The notes: generated from the sequence alone by a model not told the origin. DNA of 64,000 nt from JBNRMR01 sp050942895 (GCA_050942895.1 JBMNOE010000008.1:35027-99026); one strand, 5' to 3'. Positions 51,030 through 60,998 are shown, numbered from the stretch's first letter. Program-made: numbers and translations.

Positions 51030-53282
51030 TTACTCATCTTCATACTCGCGGCCCTCATTCACGCTGCGCCTGTAATGCAGCGGCGTCATGGCAAACTGCC
51101 TTCTGAACCGGCGAATGAAGCCTGAGGCGTCATAATAGCCCACCGCTGCGGCGATATCCTTTATGCACATATCCGTCCCCGCCAGAAGGCTCTTTGACTT
51201 TTCCATGCGCAAAAGCAGCAGGTATTCAGAGGGGTTCATGCCGATTATCTCCTTAAATTCAAGGGACAGGCGCACAGAGCTGATGCCGAATTCATCCGCA
51301 ATGGCGCTGATGTTCAAATTGGGGTCTGCAAAGCGTTCGTTCATATATTTGATTATGCTCTGCATCAAGGGATATGCGCCCAACTGCTTTTCTGCGCTTT
51401 TCTTCTCCATGAGTTCACGGCAGATGTTTCTCAGCATACCGTCCAGGGCGTCGATGGAGTGGCAGCTTGAAAGGGTGAACACGTCGTATATTTGCAGCGG
51501 ATCGACGGACTCGTCCGACATCGAAAGATATTCGCTTAATAGGGTGCCTATGATCTCATTATAAATCAATCTGAAGCCCAGCAGAGACATGCCCGTTCCC
51601 CTAAGGCAGTTGAGAAGGTCGTCGATGGCCTTGCTGACAAGCTCCATATCATCCAGATGCAGCGCCTGTCGAAAAAGATTGGTGTAGCGCTGCAGCGAAG
51701 GAAGGGATGTGTAAATCCCCATGGGCAGGTCTTCAAAACGCAGCACTCTGGCAACGCCCATAACGAAGCGGTAGTCGAAGGCGGTGGCGGCCTCCAGATA
51801 TGCCTGTGACGCCTGCGCGAAGGACTCATGGCTGCCGCTTATTGAAATTGCGGTTTGATAATCCAGCCTCTCGTGGGCGCTCTCAGCCCACTGTAGCAGC
51901 ATTTTCTCATCGTCCGAGAATATTGTGAATAAAAGCTGGTCAAGGGAGATGACCTCCACGCCATAGCCTGTAACTTTATCGGCGCAAAGCTCAGCCAACT
52001 CGTCAATTCCGCACTGCGATTCCCCTCCCGATTCCATTCCTATCAGTGCGATTGCGAAAAACCTCCGGTCTATCGAAAGGCCCAGCCCCTCGGCGGATTT
52101 TATGCACTCCTTCCGGTCGGCGTATTTTCCCTTTGCAAAGTTCTTGACAAAATCCGACCGTTGAACAGAAATGCTTTGACCCAACCTGTCGTGCAGGTCG
52201 GTGTTTCGCCTGAACAGGTCGCGTATGCCCGATTCTATCGCTGCGAACTCGTTCGCCGGCCGTGCCTCCGCCGTAAACAGATGGCTAAGCTGCCAGATGG
52301 GCCTGTAGTTCCTTCTGGAAAAATAATATGTGAGGAAAAGGCAGGGGATGCTCAGGGCGAACATGAACAGGTTGAAGCGCAGCCTAATATCCCGAAGGCC
52401 CTCTATGATGCCGCTAAGGGGCAGACAAATCCCGTAGCGCATGTCCAAAGCATGGCCGCCCAGGGATATGAGCAGATAGTCAGCGCCGTCATAGCTCAGC
52501 TCGCTAACCTGCGCCCCCGGGCCCGCTTCGTCGTTTCCCATGCTTTCCAGCACAATCTCATCCGGCAGGGGAATCTCTCTGCTGCCCGCCATCACCTGCC
52601 CGTCAAAAATTATGTATGTATTATGTTCGTAGTATATCTCATCGGAAAAAAGCTCCTGATATCTGCTTTCTTCCACCATGAACACCAGCGTACCCAAGCT
52701 TTGGGAGCGGCTTATGCCAAGAGGCACCATCACCGTGACCATGGGGGCGTTCCTGCTGCTTAAAAGTATGCTTTCAACATTTTGGCTTTTAATGATTGTA
52801 AGGCTTTGAGGGTCCCGGATCATGCTGCGCAGTTCCTGGGGCGAGGTGCCCTCGTAAAGCAAAGCTTCCTCCAAAAACATATCTATATGCACGGAGGTTG
52901 ATGCGGAGTAAATATAGTCATCCTGATCAAATATGAGATAAAGGCGATCAAAGAAATTGGTGGTTACGCTGTAAAGGGCGATCTGCTTTTTAAGATGGTA
53001 GGCATTTTCCGGGTTTTCCTCAAACCTGAACGGCGCGATATATGGCGAGAGTGCCATCTGGTTTCCTATCGTTATCATGGTGGAAATATTAGACTCGTTT
53101 TCATAGCGTATGCGGCTTAGAGTGTTTATGTTCTGGGAGATTGCGCTGCTTCTGAACTCGTTGTAATAATATCGGTTCATATATATTGTTACCCCAGAAA
53201 GCAGCACCGTCATTATGGCTGCATATGAAAGAAGATATCTGAAAAAGATGGACGAAAAGAATGCCTTCAATCTCTCCCCCAT
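51030..53282 (-). CDS. AraC-family regulator with extracellular sensor (second YesN-like copy)
   Basis: A 750-residue regulator with a membrane helix (about residues 10-32), an extracellular Cache-like sensor (about 35-270), a second membrane helix (about 285-305), a middle cytoplasmic region and a C-terminal AraC domain (L-N-I-S-A-I-A-D-E-F-G-I-S-S-V-R-L-S and I-K-D-I-A-A-A-V-G-Y-Y-D-A-S-G-F). The ATG at 53282 is preferred over upstream starts that overlap the previous gene; GGGG lies ten bases before it. It follows the second binding-protein gene by 28 bases and appears to be the last gene of the transport operon. It probably controls this operon and the GH10 operon downstream. Confidence 0.88.
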   Translation of the reverse strand: MGERLKAFFSSIFFRYLLSYAAIMTVLLSGVTIYMNRYYYNEFRSSAISQNINTLSRIRYENESNISTMITIGNQMALSPYIAPFRFEENPENAYHLKKQIALYSVTTNFFDRLYLIFDQDDYIYSASTSVHIDMFLEEALLYEGTSPQELRSMIRDPQSLTIIKSQNVESILLSSRNAPMVTVMVPLGISRSQSLGTLVFMVEESRYQELFSDEIYYEHNTYIIFDGQVMAGSREIPLPDEIVLESMGNDEAGPGAQVSELSYDGADYLLISLGGHALDMRYGICLPLSGIIEGLRDIRLRFNLFMFALSIPCLFLTYYFSRRNYRPIWQLSHLFTAEARPANEFAAIESGIRDLFRRNTDLHDRLGQSISVQRSDFVKNFAKGKYADRKECIKSAEGLGLSIDRRFFAIALIGMESGGESQCGIDELAELCADKVTGYGVEVISLDQLLFTIFSDDEKMLLQWAESAHERLDYQTAISISGSHESFAQASQAYLEAATAFDYRFVMGVARVLRFEDLPMGIYTSLPSLQRYTNLFRQALHLDDMELVSKAIDDLLNCLRGTGMSLLGFRLIYNEIIGTLLSEYLSMSDESVDPLQIYDVFTLSSCHSIDALDGMLRNICRELMEKKSAEKQLGAYPLMQSIIKYMNERFADPNLNISAIADEFGISSVRLSLEFKEIIGMNPSEYLLLLRMEKSKSLLAGTDMCIKDIAAAVGYYDASGFIRRFRRQFAMTPLHYRRSVNEGREYEDE

Positions 53283-53310
53283 ATCCACACAGCCCCTTTC
53301 ATTGCGCTTG

Positions 53311-54921
53311 TCATTTTTCCTTGAGCTTGTCATAAGCACCCTGATATGCCCTGATATATTCCTCCACGCCGATGCTGTCAAGGCCGCCGATAAAGCTTTG
53401 CCAGGAGGAGTCATCCACACCCGTGGTGATAAACTTTGTTATTGATTCCGTCATATATCTTTCGATGTCGGAATAAAGCGTGTTTATATCGGTCGCATCC
53501 TCCGCGGAAAGGGGCGCCAGCATTGTCAGGTTCTGAAACGAAAATGGCTCCATGACACCGCTTTCAGTGTACCACCTGCAATAGCCCGCTTTCTCAGCCC
53601 TATGGGGAGCCATATTGTATATTTTGTTGTAATAATCCTTTGGGCCGAAAAATTGACCGCAGATAACGGGCACAATATCGTATAGGGCATTGCTCTCCGG
53701 CACATATAAAACGCGGAACTTCCCGTCCTCTTCCTTGGCCAAAGTGTCACCCAGCTTGCCGTTTTGGGAGATCATCATTATCTCCGTTTCCATCTGCGCG
53801 TCCAGCCAGCGAAGGCTTTCTTGCGGATATTGGTTTTGCACCGTGATGGCCGCTCCGAACTGGGCAAGCTCCATTGTGGATGAAACCCGCGCCTGATAGC
53901 CCTCCGCGCTGACCGGCAGCATGCACACGAACTGTTCGGCCATGTCACCGCCCACAGCGCTGTTCAGCAGCCGCCAGTATGTGAAAAAGCCGCTGGTGTC
54001 CTGGTTGACCTTCATGCCCCAGATATTCGCATCCTGTGTAATGCACTCCTGGTCGATCAGCTTCTCCCTATACAGCAGATTCAGCCACTCAAGACATTGG
54101 CGGTAGCCGTCCATCCGGGCGGTAAATTGCACCTGTCCGGAATCATCTATCACTATGAATTCCTCGTTCTGTGCGATGCCCCAGGCCGCAAACATATTAT
54201 AAAGGCCTGTGTTTGTGTTGTTGAAGGTGGCCTGATAGGGTATCTCGTCCGCCTGGCCGTTGCCGTTGGGATCTCCCATCTTGAAAGCCCGCAAAACCTC
54301 CGTCAAAGAGTCTATCGTGGTGGGGACTTCAAGATTCAATCTATCCAGCCAGCTCTTGTTTATGAACCAGTGGCCGTCCGCGTTTATCTCCTGCGATATT
54401 AAAAACCCGACAAAATAGCTTAGTCCGTCCGAGGCGGGTATCCCCGCGCCGGAGTTGTTCAGCGCAAGGCGGGAGTAATAGTTGGGCATGAACTCCTCAA
54501 GATAATCATCAAGCGGAATCACCGCCTTTTGGATGACTCCGTATTCCTCCACATTCAGGCTCCCTCTTATTATCAAATCGGTGTAAATGCCGGAAGCAAA
54601 CATCAGGTTGAGCTTTGTTTCCCAGTCCGACTGCTTAACCTCCTCAAACTCCACGCGAACATTCGTTAATGCCTCCAGCTCTTTGTAGAACCACATGTTA
54701 GCAAAGTCAATCACCTGACTGTCCAGCTCGTATTGCAGAGCTCTAAGGGACAGCTTCTCCTCGGTGATGGGATATCCTTCAAGCCTAAGACCGAAAGCGC
54801 CGGCTTCCTCGGGGTGGGCGACGGGCTGATGGGCGCAGGCGCAGGCAAATAAGATCAATGCAATAAAAACAACCGAAATATTTATTTTTTTACCTTTTTT
54901 ACCGCCCATAAGCCTTGGCAT
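53311..54921 (-). CDS. Second tandem solute-binding lipoprotein (xylan-type locus)
   Basis: A 536-residue lipoprotein closely related along its whole length to the protein encoded just upstream: shared blocks include I-D-F-A-N, F-E-E-V-K, D-W-E-T-K, N-L-M-F-A-S-G, W-L-D-x-L-N-L-E-V-P-T-T and D-P-N-G-N-G. It keeps a lysine-rich signal with lipobox L-F-A-C (Cys27) but lacks the long Ala/Pro/Thr linker of the other binding proteins. GGGAGGG precedes the ATG at 54921. Being placed between the main binding-protein gene and the regulator gene, it may serve as a sensor partner or a second-specificity receptor. Confidence 0.85.
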   Translation of the reverse strand: MPRLMGGKKGKKINISVVFIALILFACACAHQPVAHPEEAGAFGLRLEGYPITEEKLSLRALQYELDSQVIDFANMWFYKELEALTNVRVEFEEVKQSDWETKLNLMFASGIYTDLIIRGSLNVEEYGVIQKAVIPLDDYLEEFMPNYYSRLALNNSGAGIPASDGLSYFVGFLISQEINADGHWFINKSWLDRLNLEVPTTIDSLTEVLRAFKMGDPNGNGQADEIPYQATFNNTNTGLYNMFAAWGIAQNEEFIVIDDSGQVQFTARMDGYRQCLEWLNLLYREKLIDQECITQDANIWGMKVNQDTSGFFTYWRLLNSAVGGDMAEQFVCMLPVSAEGYQARVSSTMELAQFGAAITVQNQYPQESLRWLDAQMETEIMMISQNGKLGDTLAKEEDGKFRVLYVPESNALYDIVPVICGQFFGPKDYYNKIYNMAPHRAEKAGYCRWYTESGVMEPFSFQNLTMLAPLSAEDATDINTLYSDIERYMTESITKFITTGVDDSSWQSFIGGLDSIGVEEYIRAYQGAYDKLKEK

Positions 54922-54949
54922 AGTCAGCCCTCCCTCCCCAAACGCCACT

Positions 54950-54990
54950 ATTCCCGCCGCGGCCGTGAATCCGTGAGCCGCGGCGAGAAT
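54950..54990 (-). other. Intercistronic hairpin between the two binding-protein genes
   Basis: CGCCGCGGC (54955-54963) and GCCGCGGCG (54977-54985) form a perfect stem, extended by ATTC and GAAT beyond one mismatch. No T tract follows on the minus strand. Confidence 0.65.
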
Positions 54991-55090
54991 TTTCTTGGCT
55001 TTAATTTTATTTGCTTATAATATTACTTCGCCGTTAAAACGCTTTTCACCTTGATTTTACAAACTTTCTTATCTTTATGCAGGCTTCAAC

Positions 55091-56770
55091 TTATTGTCCG
55101 GCCAGGAAACGATCGTATATATCCTGATACAAGCCGACATATTCATCGATGCCTATGGCCTTCACCGTGCTCAAGAACTGATCGTACGAAGCGTCTGTTA
55201 CACCCCCGGATATGGAGTTGCTCATGAACTCAAGCATGAACTTGTCAAGCTCGACATACAGCTCATTTATCCTGGTGGCTTCATCTGATGTGGGCTTGCA
55301 CAGCCTTGTCAGTGTCTGGTATGACTTGTACTCCAGCACCCCCGCCTCGGCGTACATTACGCTGTCATTGAAGCGCTCCTCACGGTGGGGAGCCATCTTG
55401 TATATCTGCGAGTAATAGTCAGCCGGCGCGAAGAACAAGCCTGCCGTCACCGGAACGATGCTGTAAAGCCCGTTGTTTTCCGGCACATATATCACATCAT
55501 ACTTGCCTTCCTCGTTGATCCTCATCGTCGGTTCCTTGAACATGTCGTTGCCCTCGATCGGCTCGACAGGGCCATTCTGGGAGATCATCATCGGCTCCGT
55601 CTCAAGGTTTGCATCAAACCAGCGTGCGGAAGCCTCGGGATGCTCGTTCGCGATGGTGATGGCGGCGCCAAAGTCCGGCACCTCCAGTATCTGGGACACC
55701 TTCGCTTCATAGCCGTCGGCCACAGGAGGCAGAATGGATATGAACTGATCGCGGATCGGCTCGGTTAGCGCAGTGTTCAAAAGGCGCAGATATGTGGTGT
55801 AGCCTGCGATATCCGAGTTCATCTTCGTGCCCCAAAGGTTGGAGTCCATCGACAGGGATTCCTTGTCCAAAAGGCCCTCATTGTAGCACAGGTGGAACCA
55901 TTCAAGTGCTTCTCTGAAGCCGGCCTGATCGCCTACGAACACAACCTTGTCATTTTCTTCGATATATACATGCTGGCGGTTTGCCGGCACTCCGAAGGAT
56001 GTGAAATGAGTCTCAAAGCCCGATGTCATGTGCTTCATGAAAGTCTGGAAGGGTATTTCGTCCTGGATGCCGTTGCCGTTGGGGTCGTTATCCCTGAAGG
56101 CGCGAAGAACATCCGTGAGCTGAGCGATGGTGGTGGGAACCTCCAGGTTCAGCTTATCCAGCCAGTTCTTGTTTATATACCAGTTGCCCTCATGGTTCAC
56201 GCCCTGAGCGATAAGGAAACCGACATAGTACATCTGCCCATCGGATGCGGGCAGTGACAGGGCGGAGTCGTTCATCTTGAGGCGCTCTGCATAGTTGGGC
56301 ATGTATGAATCGATCAGATCGTCCAGAGGACGGAGCAGTCCCTGGGTAACTCCATATTCCTCGATGTTAAGACTCTTATCCTGTATGATCAGATCGGTAT
56401 AGTCCCCCGATGCAAACATCAGGTTAACCTTGGTCTCCCAGTCGCCATCCTTGACTTCCTCAAATTCGATATGTACGTTGGTCTTTTCTTCCATCAGTTG
56501 GTAGTACCACAGGTTTGCAAAATCAATCGACTGGTTCTCATGCTCCCATTGGAACGCCGTTAAGGTGATCTTTTCATTCACTATCGGGAATCCCTCAGCG
56601 TTGAAGTTGGGTGCGGGTTCTGCCGGAGCAGCGGTGGGGGCGGGCGCCTGGGTGGCGGCGCTGCCCTGAGTCGGGGCCGCAGTGGCGGCAGGGGGTGTGG
56701 CCGGGGCGCAGGATGCGCAGAGCAGCATCGCCGCGCATAGGGCCAGGATTAAGTACTTTTTACTCCTCAT
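55091..56770 (-). CDS. Main solute-binding lipoprotein (xylan-type locus)
   Basis: A 559-residue lipoprotein with lipobox C-A-S-C (Cys21) and an Ala/Pro/Thr linker to about residue 55. The middle holds D-P-N-G-N-G-I-Q-D-E. Families with this transporter layout are annotated as aldouronate (glucuronoxylan fragment) receptors, which fits the GH10 xylanase downstream. The ATG at 56770 follows AAGGAG; an upstream in-frame ATG would add a non-signal sequence. A hairpin follows the stop. Confidence 0.88.
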   Translation of the reverse strand: MRSKKYLILALCAAMLLCASCAPATPPAATAAPTQGSAATQAPAPTAAPAEPAPNFNAEGFPIVNEKITLTAFQWEHENQSIDFANLWYYQLMEEKTNVHIEFEEVKDGDWETKVNLMFASGDYTDLIIQDKSLNIEEYGVTQGLLRPLDDLIDSYMPNYAERLKMNDSALSLPASDGQMYYVGFLIAQGVNHEGNWYINKNWLDKLNLEVPTTIAQLTDVLRAFRDNDPNGNGIQDEIPFQTFMKHMTSGFETHFTSFGVPANRQHVYIEENDKVVFVGDQAGFREALEWFHLCYNEGLLDKESLSMDSNLWGTKMNSDIAGYTTYLRLLNTALTEPIRDQFISILPPVADGYEAKVSQILEVPDFGAAITIANEHPEASARWFDANLETEPMMISQNGPVEPIEGNDMFKEPTMRINEEGKYDVIYVPENNGLYSIVPVTAGLFFAPADYYSQIYKMAPHREERFNDSVMYAEAGVLEYKSYQTLTRLCKPTSDEATRINELYVELDKFMLEFMSNSISGGVTDASYDQFLSTVKAIGIDEYVGLYQDIYDRFLAGQ

Positions 56771-56866
56771 GTCTTCACTCCTTCTTCTATTCTTGCAGTA
56801 TTTGTAGCATATCATCAGGCGTTTCTGCCGGAATGACCAAGGAATTTCTGCGGCGCCTTAGTAAAC

Positions 56867-57811
56867 TTAGCCCTTTAGCGAGCCTATCATGACGCCCTTC
56901 ACGAAGTATTTCTGCATGAAAATGTAGAGAATAACCGCAGGGCCGGTGGATATGACTATGCAGCAATATTTGGCCACTTGGGCCTTGCGCTGGGTATCGA
57001 TTATCCCCTGCACGCCATCTCCATAGGTGTCGAAAATGCTGTCCAGGGCAGTGCTTGTCTGAAGGGTGGCAAGGATTTCCCTGAGTATGGTCTGAAGGGG
57101 CAGTTTCGCCCTGTCCCTTATATAGACAAGGCCGGTGAAATAATCGTTCCAGCGGGCAACCCCATAGTATACGCAAAGAACCGCCACGATGGTGCCGCTA
57201 AGGGGCAGCACGATTCTTAAAAAATATGTGAAATGGCTGGAGCCGTCCACCACAGCGGCCTCGTACAACTCCTGGGGGATGGCCGTTTGTATGTATGTCC
57301 TTGCCACCATCAGGTTCCACACCGTGACGCAGCCCATAAGCACCATTATCCATCTGGTGTCGTAAAGGCCGATGTCGCGCATAAGCAGGAATGTGGGGAT
57401 CAAGCCGCCGTTGAAGAACATGGTGAACACTATGAAGAAGTTCACCGCTCCCTTTCCGAGGAAGTTGCGGGATGTGGCATAGGCGGCCATAAGTGTGATG
57501 GCCACGCTTATAGCAGTGCCCCCCACCGTGTATATGACCGCATTCAGGTATGAGTTCCACAGCTCGCCGTACTGGAAAACCGCCTCGTAGCCCATCCATG
57601 AAAAGTCCACCGGCCAGAAGATTACCTCTCCCGCCAGAACCGCCTCCGGAGAAGAAACCGAGGCGATTACGACCAGATAGAGGGGGTACATTATAATAAA
57701 CAGCACAATTATCCAAAAAACCATGTTGAAGGCATCAAAGATGCGGTCACCCTTTGTCTTTCTGATCTTGATGCCGGTCTCCCGAGCCCTGATAGTGCTT
57801 TCAGCTTCCAT
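56867..57811 (-). CDS. ABC transporter permease, YtcP type (xylan-type locus)
   Basis: A 314-residue permease with a basic N-terminus, six membrane segments, F-N-G-G-L-I-P-T-F and the EAA loop Y-E-A-A-V-V-D-G-S. It ends Q-K-Y-F-V-K-G-V-M-I-G-S-L-K-G. GGGAGG precedes the ATG; it starts 15 bases after its LplB partner. Confidence 0.88.
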   Translation of the reverse strand: MEAESTIRARETGIKIRKTKGDRIFDAFNMVFWIIVLFIIMYPLYLVVIASVSSPEAVLAGEVIFWPVDFSWMGYEAVFQYGELWNSYLNAVIYTVGGTAISVAITLMAAYATSRNFLGKGAVNFFIVFTMFFNGGLIPTFLLMRDIGLYDTRWIMVLMGCVTVWNLMVARTYIQTAIPQELYEAAVVDGSSHFTYFLRIVLPLSGTIVAVLCVYYGVARWNDYFTGLVYIRDRAKLPLQTILREILATLQTSTALDSIFDTYGDGVQGIIDTQRKAQVAKYCCIVISTGPAVILYIFMQKYFVKGVMIGSLKG

Positions 57812-57826
57812 TTCTTTCCCTCCCTC

Positions 57827-58771
57827 TTAGAAAAGACTTACTTCGCCCAGTTTCCTTGCGGCCATGTTCACCGAAAGGATCATGACAAAATTGATGATGT
57901 TAAGGCAAAGGCCTATTGCAGCCGTGTATGAATACTGCGCCTGGCCAAGGCCGATATTGTAAACATAAACGCCCATTATATCGGAAACGGATGTGTTCCC
58001 CGGGGTTTGCAGCAGCAGAGCCTTTTGGGTGTTGCTGTTCAGCAAGCTGCCGCTGTTTAATATCAGCACCATTGTCGCCGTTGGTAAAAGGCTGGGAATA
58101 TCGATATAGCGGATCTTCTGAAGCTTCGTTGCGCCATCAATGGTGGCCGCCTCGTATATCTGAGTGTCGATGCTGGTGAGGGCCGCGATGTATAATATCG
58201 TGTTCCATCCGGCGCTTTGCCATATGTTTGAACCTATGAATAGTGTGCGAAACCATCTGGGATCATTAATGAAATAGATGGACTCGCCTCCCGTGGCCAC
58301 TATCAGCTTGTTCACTATGCCGCTTGACGGTGAGAAGAAGATGTAAAGCATGCCTGCCAACACCACCGTCGATATAAAATAAGGCACATATATGATGGTC
58401 TGAGAGAACTTTTTAAACCTTGGCAGCTCCATTTGGTTGATCAAAAGCGAGAGCAGCAAGGGCACGGGAAAGCCGATCAATAGATTGTAGAAGTTTAGAA
58501 GGAAAGTGTTCGCAAAAAGACGCCCGCAATAATATGAGCTGAAAAACTTGGTGAACTGGGCCATCCCCACCCACTTGCTTCCGGTTATTCCGCTTACAGC
58601 CTTGTAATCGCGAAAAGCGATCTGTATGCCATAAAGGGGCAGGTAGTTAAAGACGAAGAAGTATATTGCAACAGGCAGAATCAGCACGTATAGCTGCCAG
58701 TCCACCTTAAGTCTCTTCCATAAGTCCACCTTTGTTTTACGTCTTGCTTGCATTAAACCGTCTATATTCAC
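57827..58771 (-). CDS. ABC transporter permease, LplB type (xylan-type locus)
   Basis: A 314-residue permease, first gene of the operon. L-P-L-Y-G-I-Q-I-A-F-R-D-Y follows the first membrane segment and the EAA loop reads Y-E-A-A-T-I-D-G-A. It ends E-V-S-L-F. The start is GTG at 58771 with AAGGG nine bases upstream; the first in-frame ATG is five codons later. Confidence 0.87.
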   Translation of the reverse strand: MNIDGLMQARRKTKVDLWKRLKVDWQLYVLILPVAIYFFVFNYLPLYGIQIAFRDYKAVSGITGSKWVGMAQFTKFFSSYYCGRLFANTFLLNFYNLLIGFPVPLLLSLLINQMELPRFKKFSQTIIYVPYFISTVVLAGMLYIFFSPSSGIVNKLIVATGGESIYFINDPRWFRTLFIGSNIWQSAGWNTILYIAALTSIDTQIYEAATIDGATKLQKIRYIDIPSLLPTATMVLILNSGSLLNSNTQKALLLQTPGNTSVSDIMGVYVYNIGLGQAQYSYTAAIGLCLNIINFVMILSVNMAARKLGEVSLF

Positions 58772-59558
58772 TCAGATCAGCCCTTTCCGTTTTCTTTTCC
58801 CGTTTCTCGCTTTTCGTTTTTTTAATTTTTCGTCCATTTGCTTTTTTGTCGATGTTTTTTTATGTTTTTATCTGTGCTTTTGCCTGCAGATTCTGTGGAT
58901 ATAATCTTTGTTGGAATGGAAAGTTTGAAAAACAAGGCCTTGATGAGCCAAATTCAACCGAACAAGCCAAAAAAACCGGAAACTGGCCTTTAATTGGCCT
59001 TTTGCAAAACCGATATTGCCGCTTGCTATGCGCGATGCACGATAGGTAATAAAAGCTACCGCCCAGCGCCGGCAGATCCGCAGCTAAAGTTGGTGGTTAT
59101 TACGGTATTCATCCATTTGTGGTGACAATTGAATTTTAGCATCCCCGAAGGCAGGTTGTAAATGAACAAAATTTTTGCATATGGCCTTCCCATTGTTTTC
59201 GGCATTGGAGCATGGTACTATTAAAATCAAATAAGGCTTACATGGCATCAAAACTTATGAAGTAGAAAAACGGCTGGGTGTTCGAGGATAAAAAGTCTCG
59301 CGCCCGGTTAGGCGATAAATTATCGGGAGAAATATCCGAGTAGAATATGCGGAAAAGGATGCGGAAATACATAACCGGAAGATTTCTTGTCCTAAAAGCA
59401 TATTCAAGCGAAAATAAAAAATGTATTTTATTTAATATATATTTATATTTAAATACAAAAAGAAATACAGCATCGCCGGCCGATAAAAACAAAATAAGCT
59501 AAATGAATAATATGCTATAAAAACAAATATAAATTGAAAGGCAATGATAAGGATGAGA
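58772..59558. other. Long divergent intergenic region
   Basis: About 790 bases between the xylan-type transport operon (minus) and the FAD oxidoreductase operon (plus). It contains a T-rich stretch (58790-58870, plus strand), a GGCCTTTAATTGGCC inverted repeat near 58986-59000, a promoter at 59193-59221 and an A+T-rich inverted repeat TGTATTT/AAATACA (59422-59457). The only long ORF here (58732-59049) has low-complexity phenylalanine-rich content and no ribosome site, so I do not call a gene. Confidence 0.5.
59193..59221 (+). promoter_or_regulatory. Candidate promoter of the FAD oxidoreductase operon
   Basis: TTGTTT (59193-59198), 17 bases and TACTAT (59216-59221). The leader would be about 330 bases and would include the A+T-rich inverted repeat. 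Confidence 0.4.
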
Positions 59559-60926
59559 ATGAGGTATTATGACGAGCCTGCCAAAAGGCTGCCCGCCCGA
59601 GAGTTCGGCGTGGTGGTGGCAGGCGGCGGCACTGCGGGGGTGGTCGCAGCGATAGCCTCTGCGCGCCAGGGCGTACCCACGGCCTTGGTGGAATCGAAGG
59701 GTTATCCCGGCGGTATCGCCGTTGAGGGTGGCACCGCGCTCCACAGCTTCTTCAATCTTTGGAAGGCCTTCCCCGGGGTGGAAAAACGCCAGGTGGTGAA
59801 GGGCATCCCCCAGGAGATCATCGACCGGCTGATTGAAAACGGCGGAACCACCGGCCATGTTGAAATGGTGGAGGGCTATCAGTACGACTCGGTCTGCACT
59901 GCCATAGACACCGAGCTATATAAGCTGACCGCCTTTGAGATGCTTGCGGAGGCGGGCGTTCATGTGTTTGTCAACACCCTTTTGGTCGGCGCGGTGATGG
60001 ACGGCCAGAAGATTTTGGGCGCGATTGTAGAAAGCCGCGCCGGCAGAGAGGTCTTTTTTGCCGATAGCTTCATCGACTGCACCGGCTACGGCGATCTAAG
60101 CGCTTTCGCCGGAGCAAGCTTCACCGAGCCCAACGACCATCCCGTCGCCAACAGCATGGGCGTGGGCGGCGTTGACATCGACCGCTACCATGAATTTTTC
60201 AAGAACTCCGGCGCCCTTTACGAAAGCGCTTTAGGGCCTCGAAGCGGCGAAAACGGCAAGGTGGTGCGCGTGGGGGCCAGCGTTTCCCGCATGGATCAGG
60301 AGCTGCTGAGAAAAGCCAGGGAAATCGGCCTTGCATTCGTTACAACCACCGTTCACGACAATTACTTCATGTTCCTAAAGCTTAACTATCAGATGGACAA
60401 AAGCCCCACAAACCGCGATGAAAGCGTGAAGGCAGAACTGGAGCTGCGGCGCAGGCAGCAGGCGGCAATAAAGCTCCTGCGGGAAAACATCCCCGGATGC
60501 GAAAAGGCCTTTATCGCCCGCTCAAGCCCCTCCCTTTGCATAAGGCGCGGCCGCTGCATCGAGTGCGATTACGACATCAGCATCGACGATGTCCTAAGCG
60601 GCGTGCATTTCAAGGATGATATCATGGCCTACGGCTTCCATGACTGCGCACCGCGGCTTCAGATAAAAAACGGCGGCACCTACGGCATCCCCTACAGGGC
60701 GCTAAGGGTAAAAAACGTGGAGAATCTGCTGGCCACAGGCATGATAATAACATCCAACTGGGAGGCCCACATGTCCACACGAAACACCGTTGCCTGCATG
60801 GGCCAAGGCCAGGCAGCGGGAACCGCAGCGGCGCTATGCTCAAAGGAAGGCGTGGGTACTCGCGGCCTTAACTACGAGACGCTCCGTCAAGCGCTGCTGG
60901 AAGGCGGCGTGCATCTGGAAAATTAG
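59559..60926 (+). CDS. FAD-dependent oxidoreductase
   Basis: A 455-residue flavoprotein of the FAD-dependent family that includes fumarate-reductase-like and sugar-associated oxidoreductases. The dinucleotide fold V-V-A-G-G-G-T-A-G begins near residue 18, A-L-V-E-S-K-G-Y-P-G-G follows, and the C-terminal L-A-T-G-M-I-I-T and G-Q-G-Q-A-A-G-T-A-A-A-L motifs contact FAD. A three-cysteine group C-x5-C-x2-C lies near residues 327-336. There is no signal peptide. The start is uncertain among three ATGs (59544, 59553, 59559); the last has AAGGA five bases upstream. It leads an operon with two sugar isomerase-like genes and would oxidise a sugar hydroxyl or an unsaturated intermediate. Confidence 0.78.
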   Translation: MRYYDEPAKRLPAREFGVVVAGGGTAGVVAAIASARQGVPTALVESKGYPGGIAVEGGTALHSFFNLWKAFPGVEKRQVVKGIPQEIIDRLIENGGTTGHVEMVEGYQYDSVCTAIDTELYKLTAFEMLAEAGVHVFVNTLLVGAVMDGQKILGAIVESRAGREVFFADSFIDCTGYGDLSAFAGASFTEPNDHPVANSMGVGGVDIDRYHEFFKNSGALYESALGPRSGENGKVVRVGASVSRMDQELLRKAREIGLAFVTTTVHDNYFMFLKLNYQMDKSPTNRDESVKAELELRRRQQAAIKLLRENIPGCEKAFIARSSPSLCIRRGRCIECDYDISIDDVLSGVHFKDDIMAYGFHDCAPRLQIKNGGTYGIPYRALRVKNVENLLATGMIITSNWEAHMSTRNTVACMGQGQAAGTAAALCSKEGVGTRGLNYETLRQALLEGGVHLEN

Positions 60927-60998
60927 TACTGTTCTGTAACAGGCGAAAGCTCACTAAAAAACCAAGCCCTGCAATGCTTTAAAAGGAAGGAGATCATC

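Noticed and set aside
58732..59049. Phenylalanine-rich 105-codon ORF in the long intergenic region
   Set aside because: It starts inside the LplB-type gene on the other strand, has no ribosome site and reads through T-rich control sequence.
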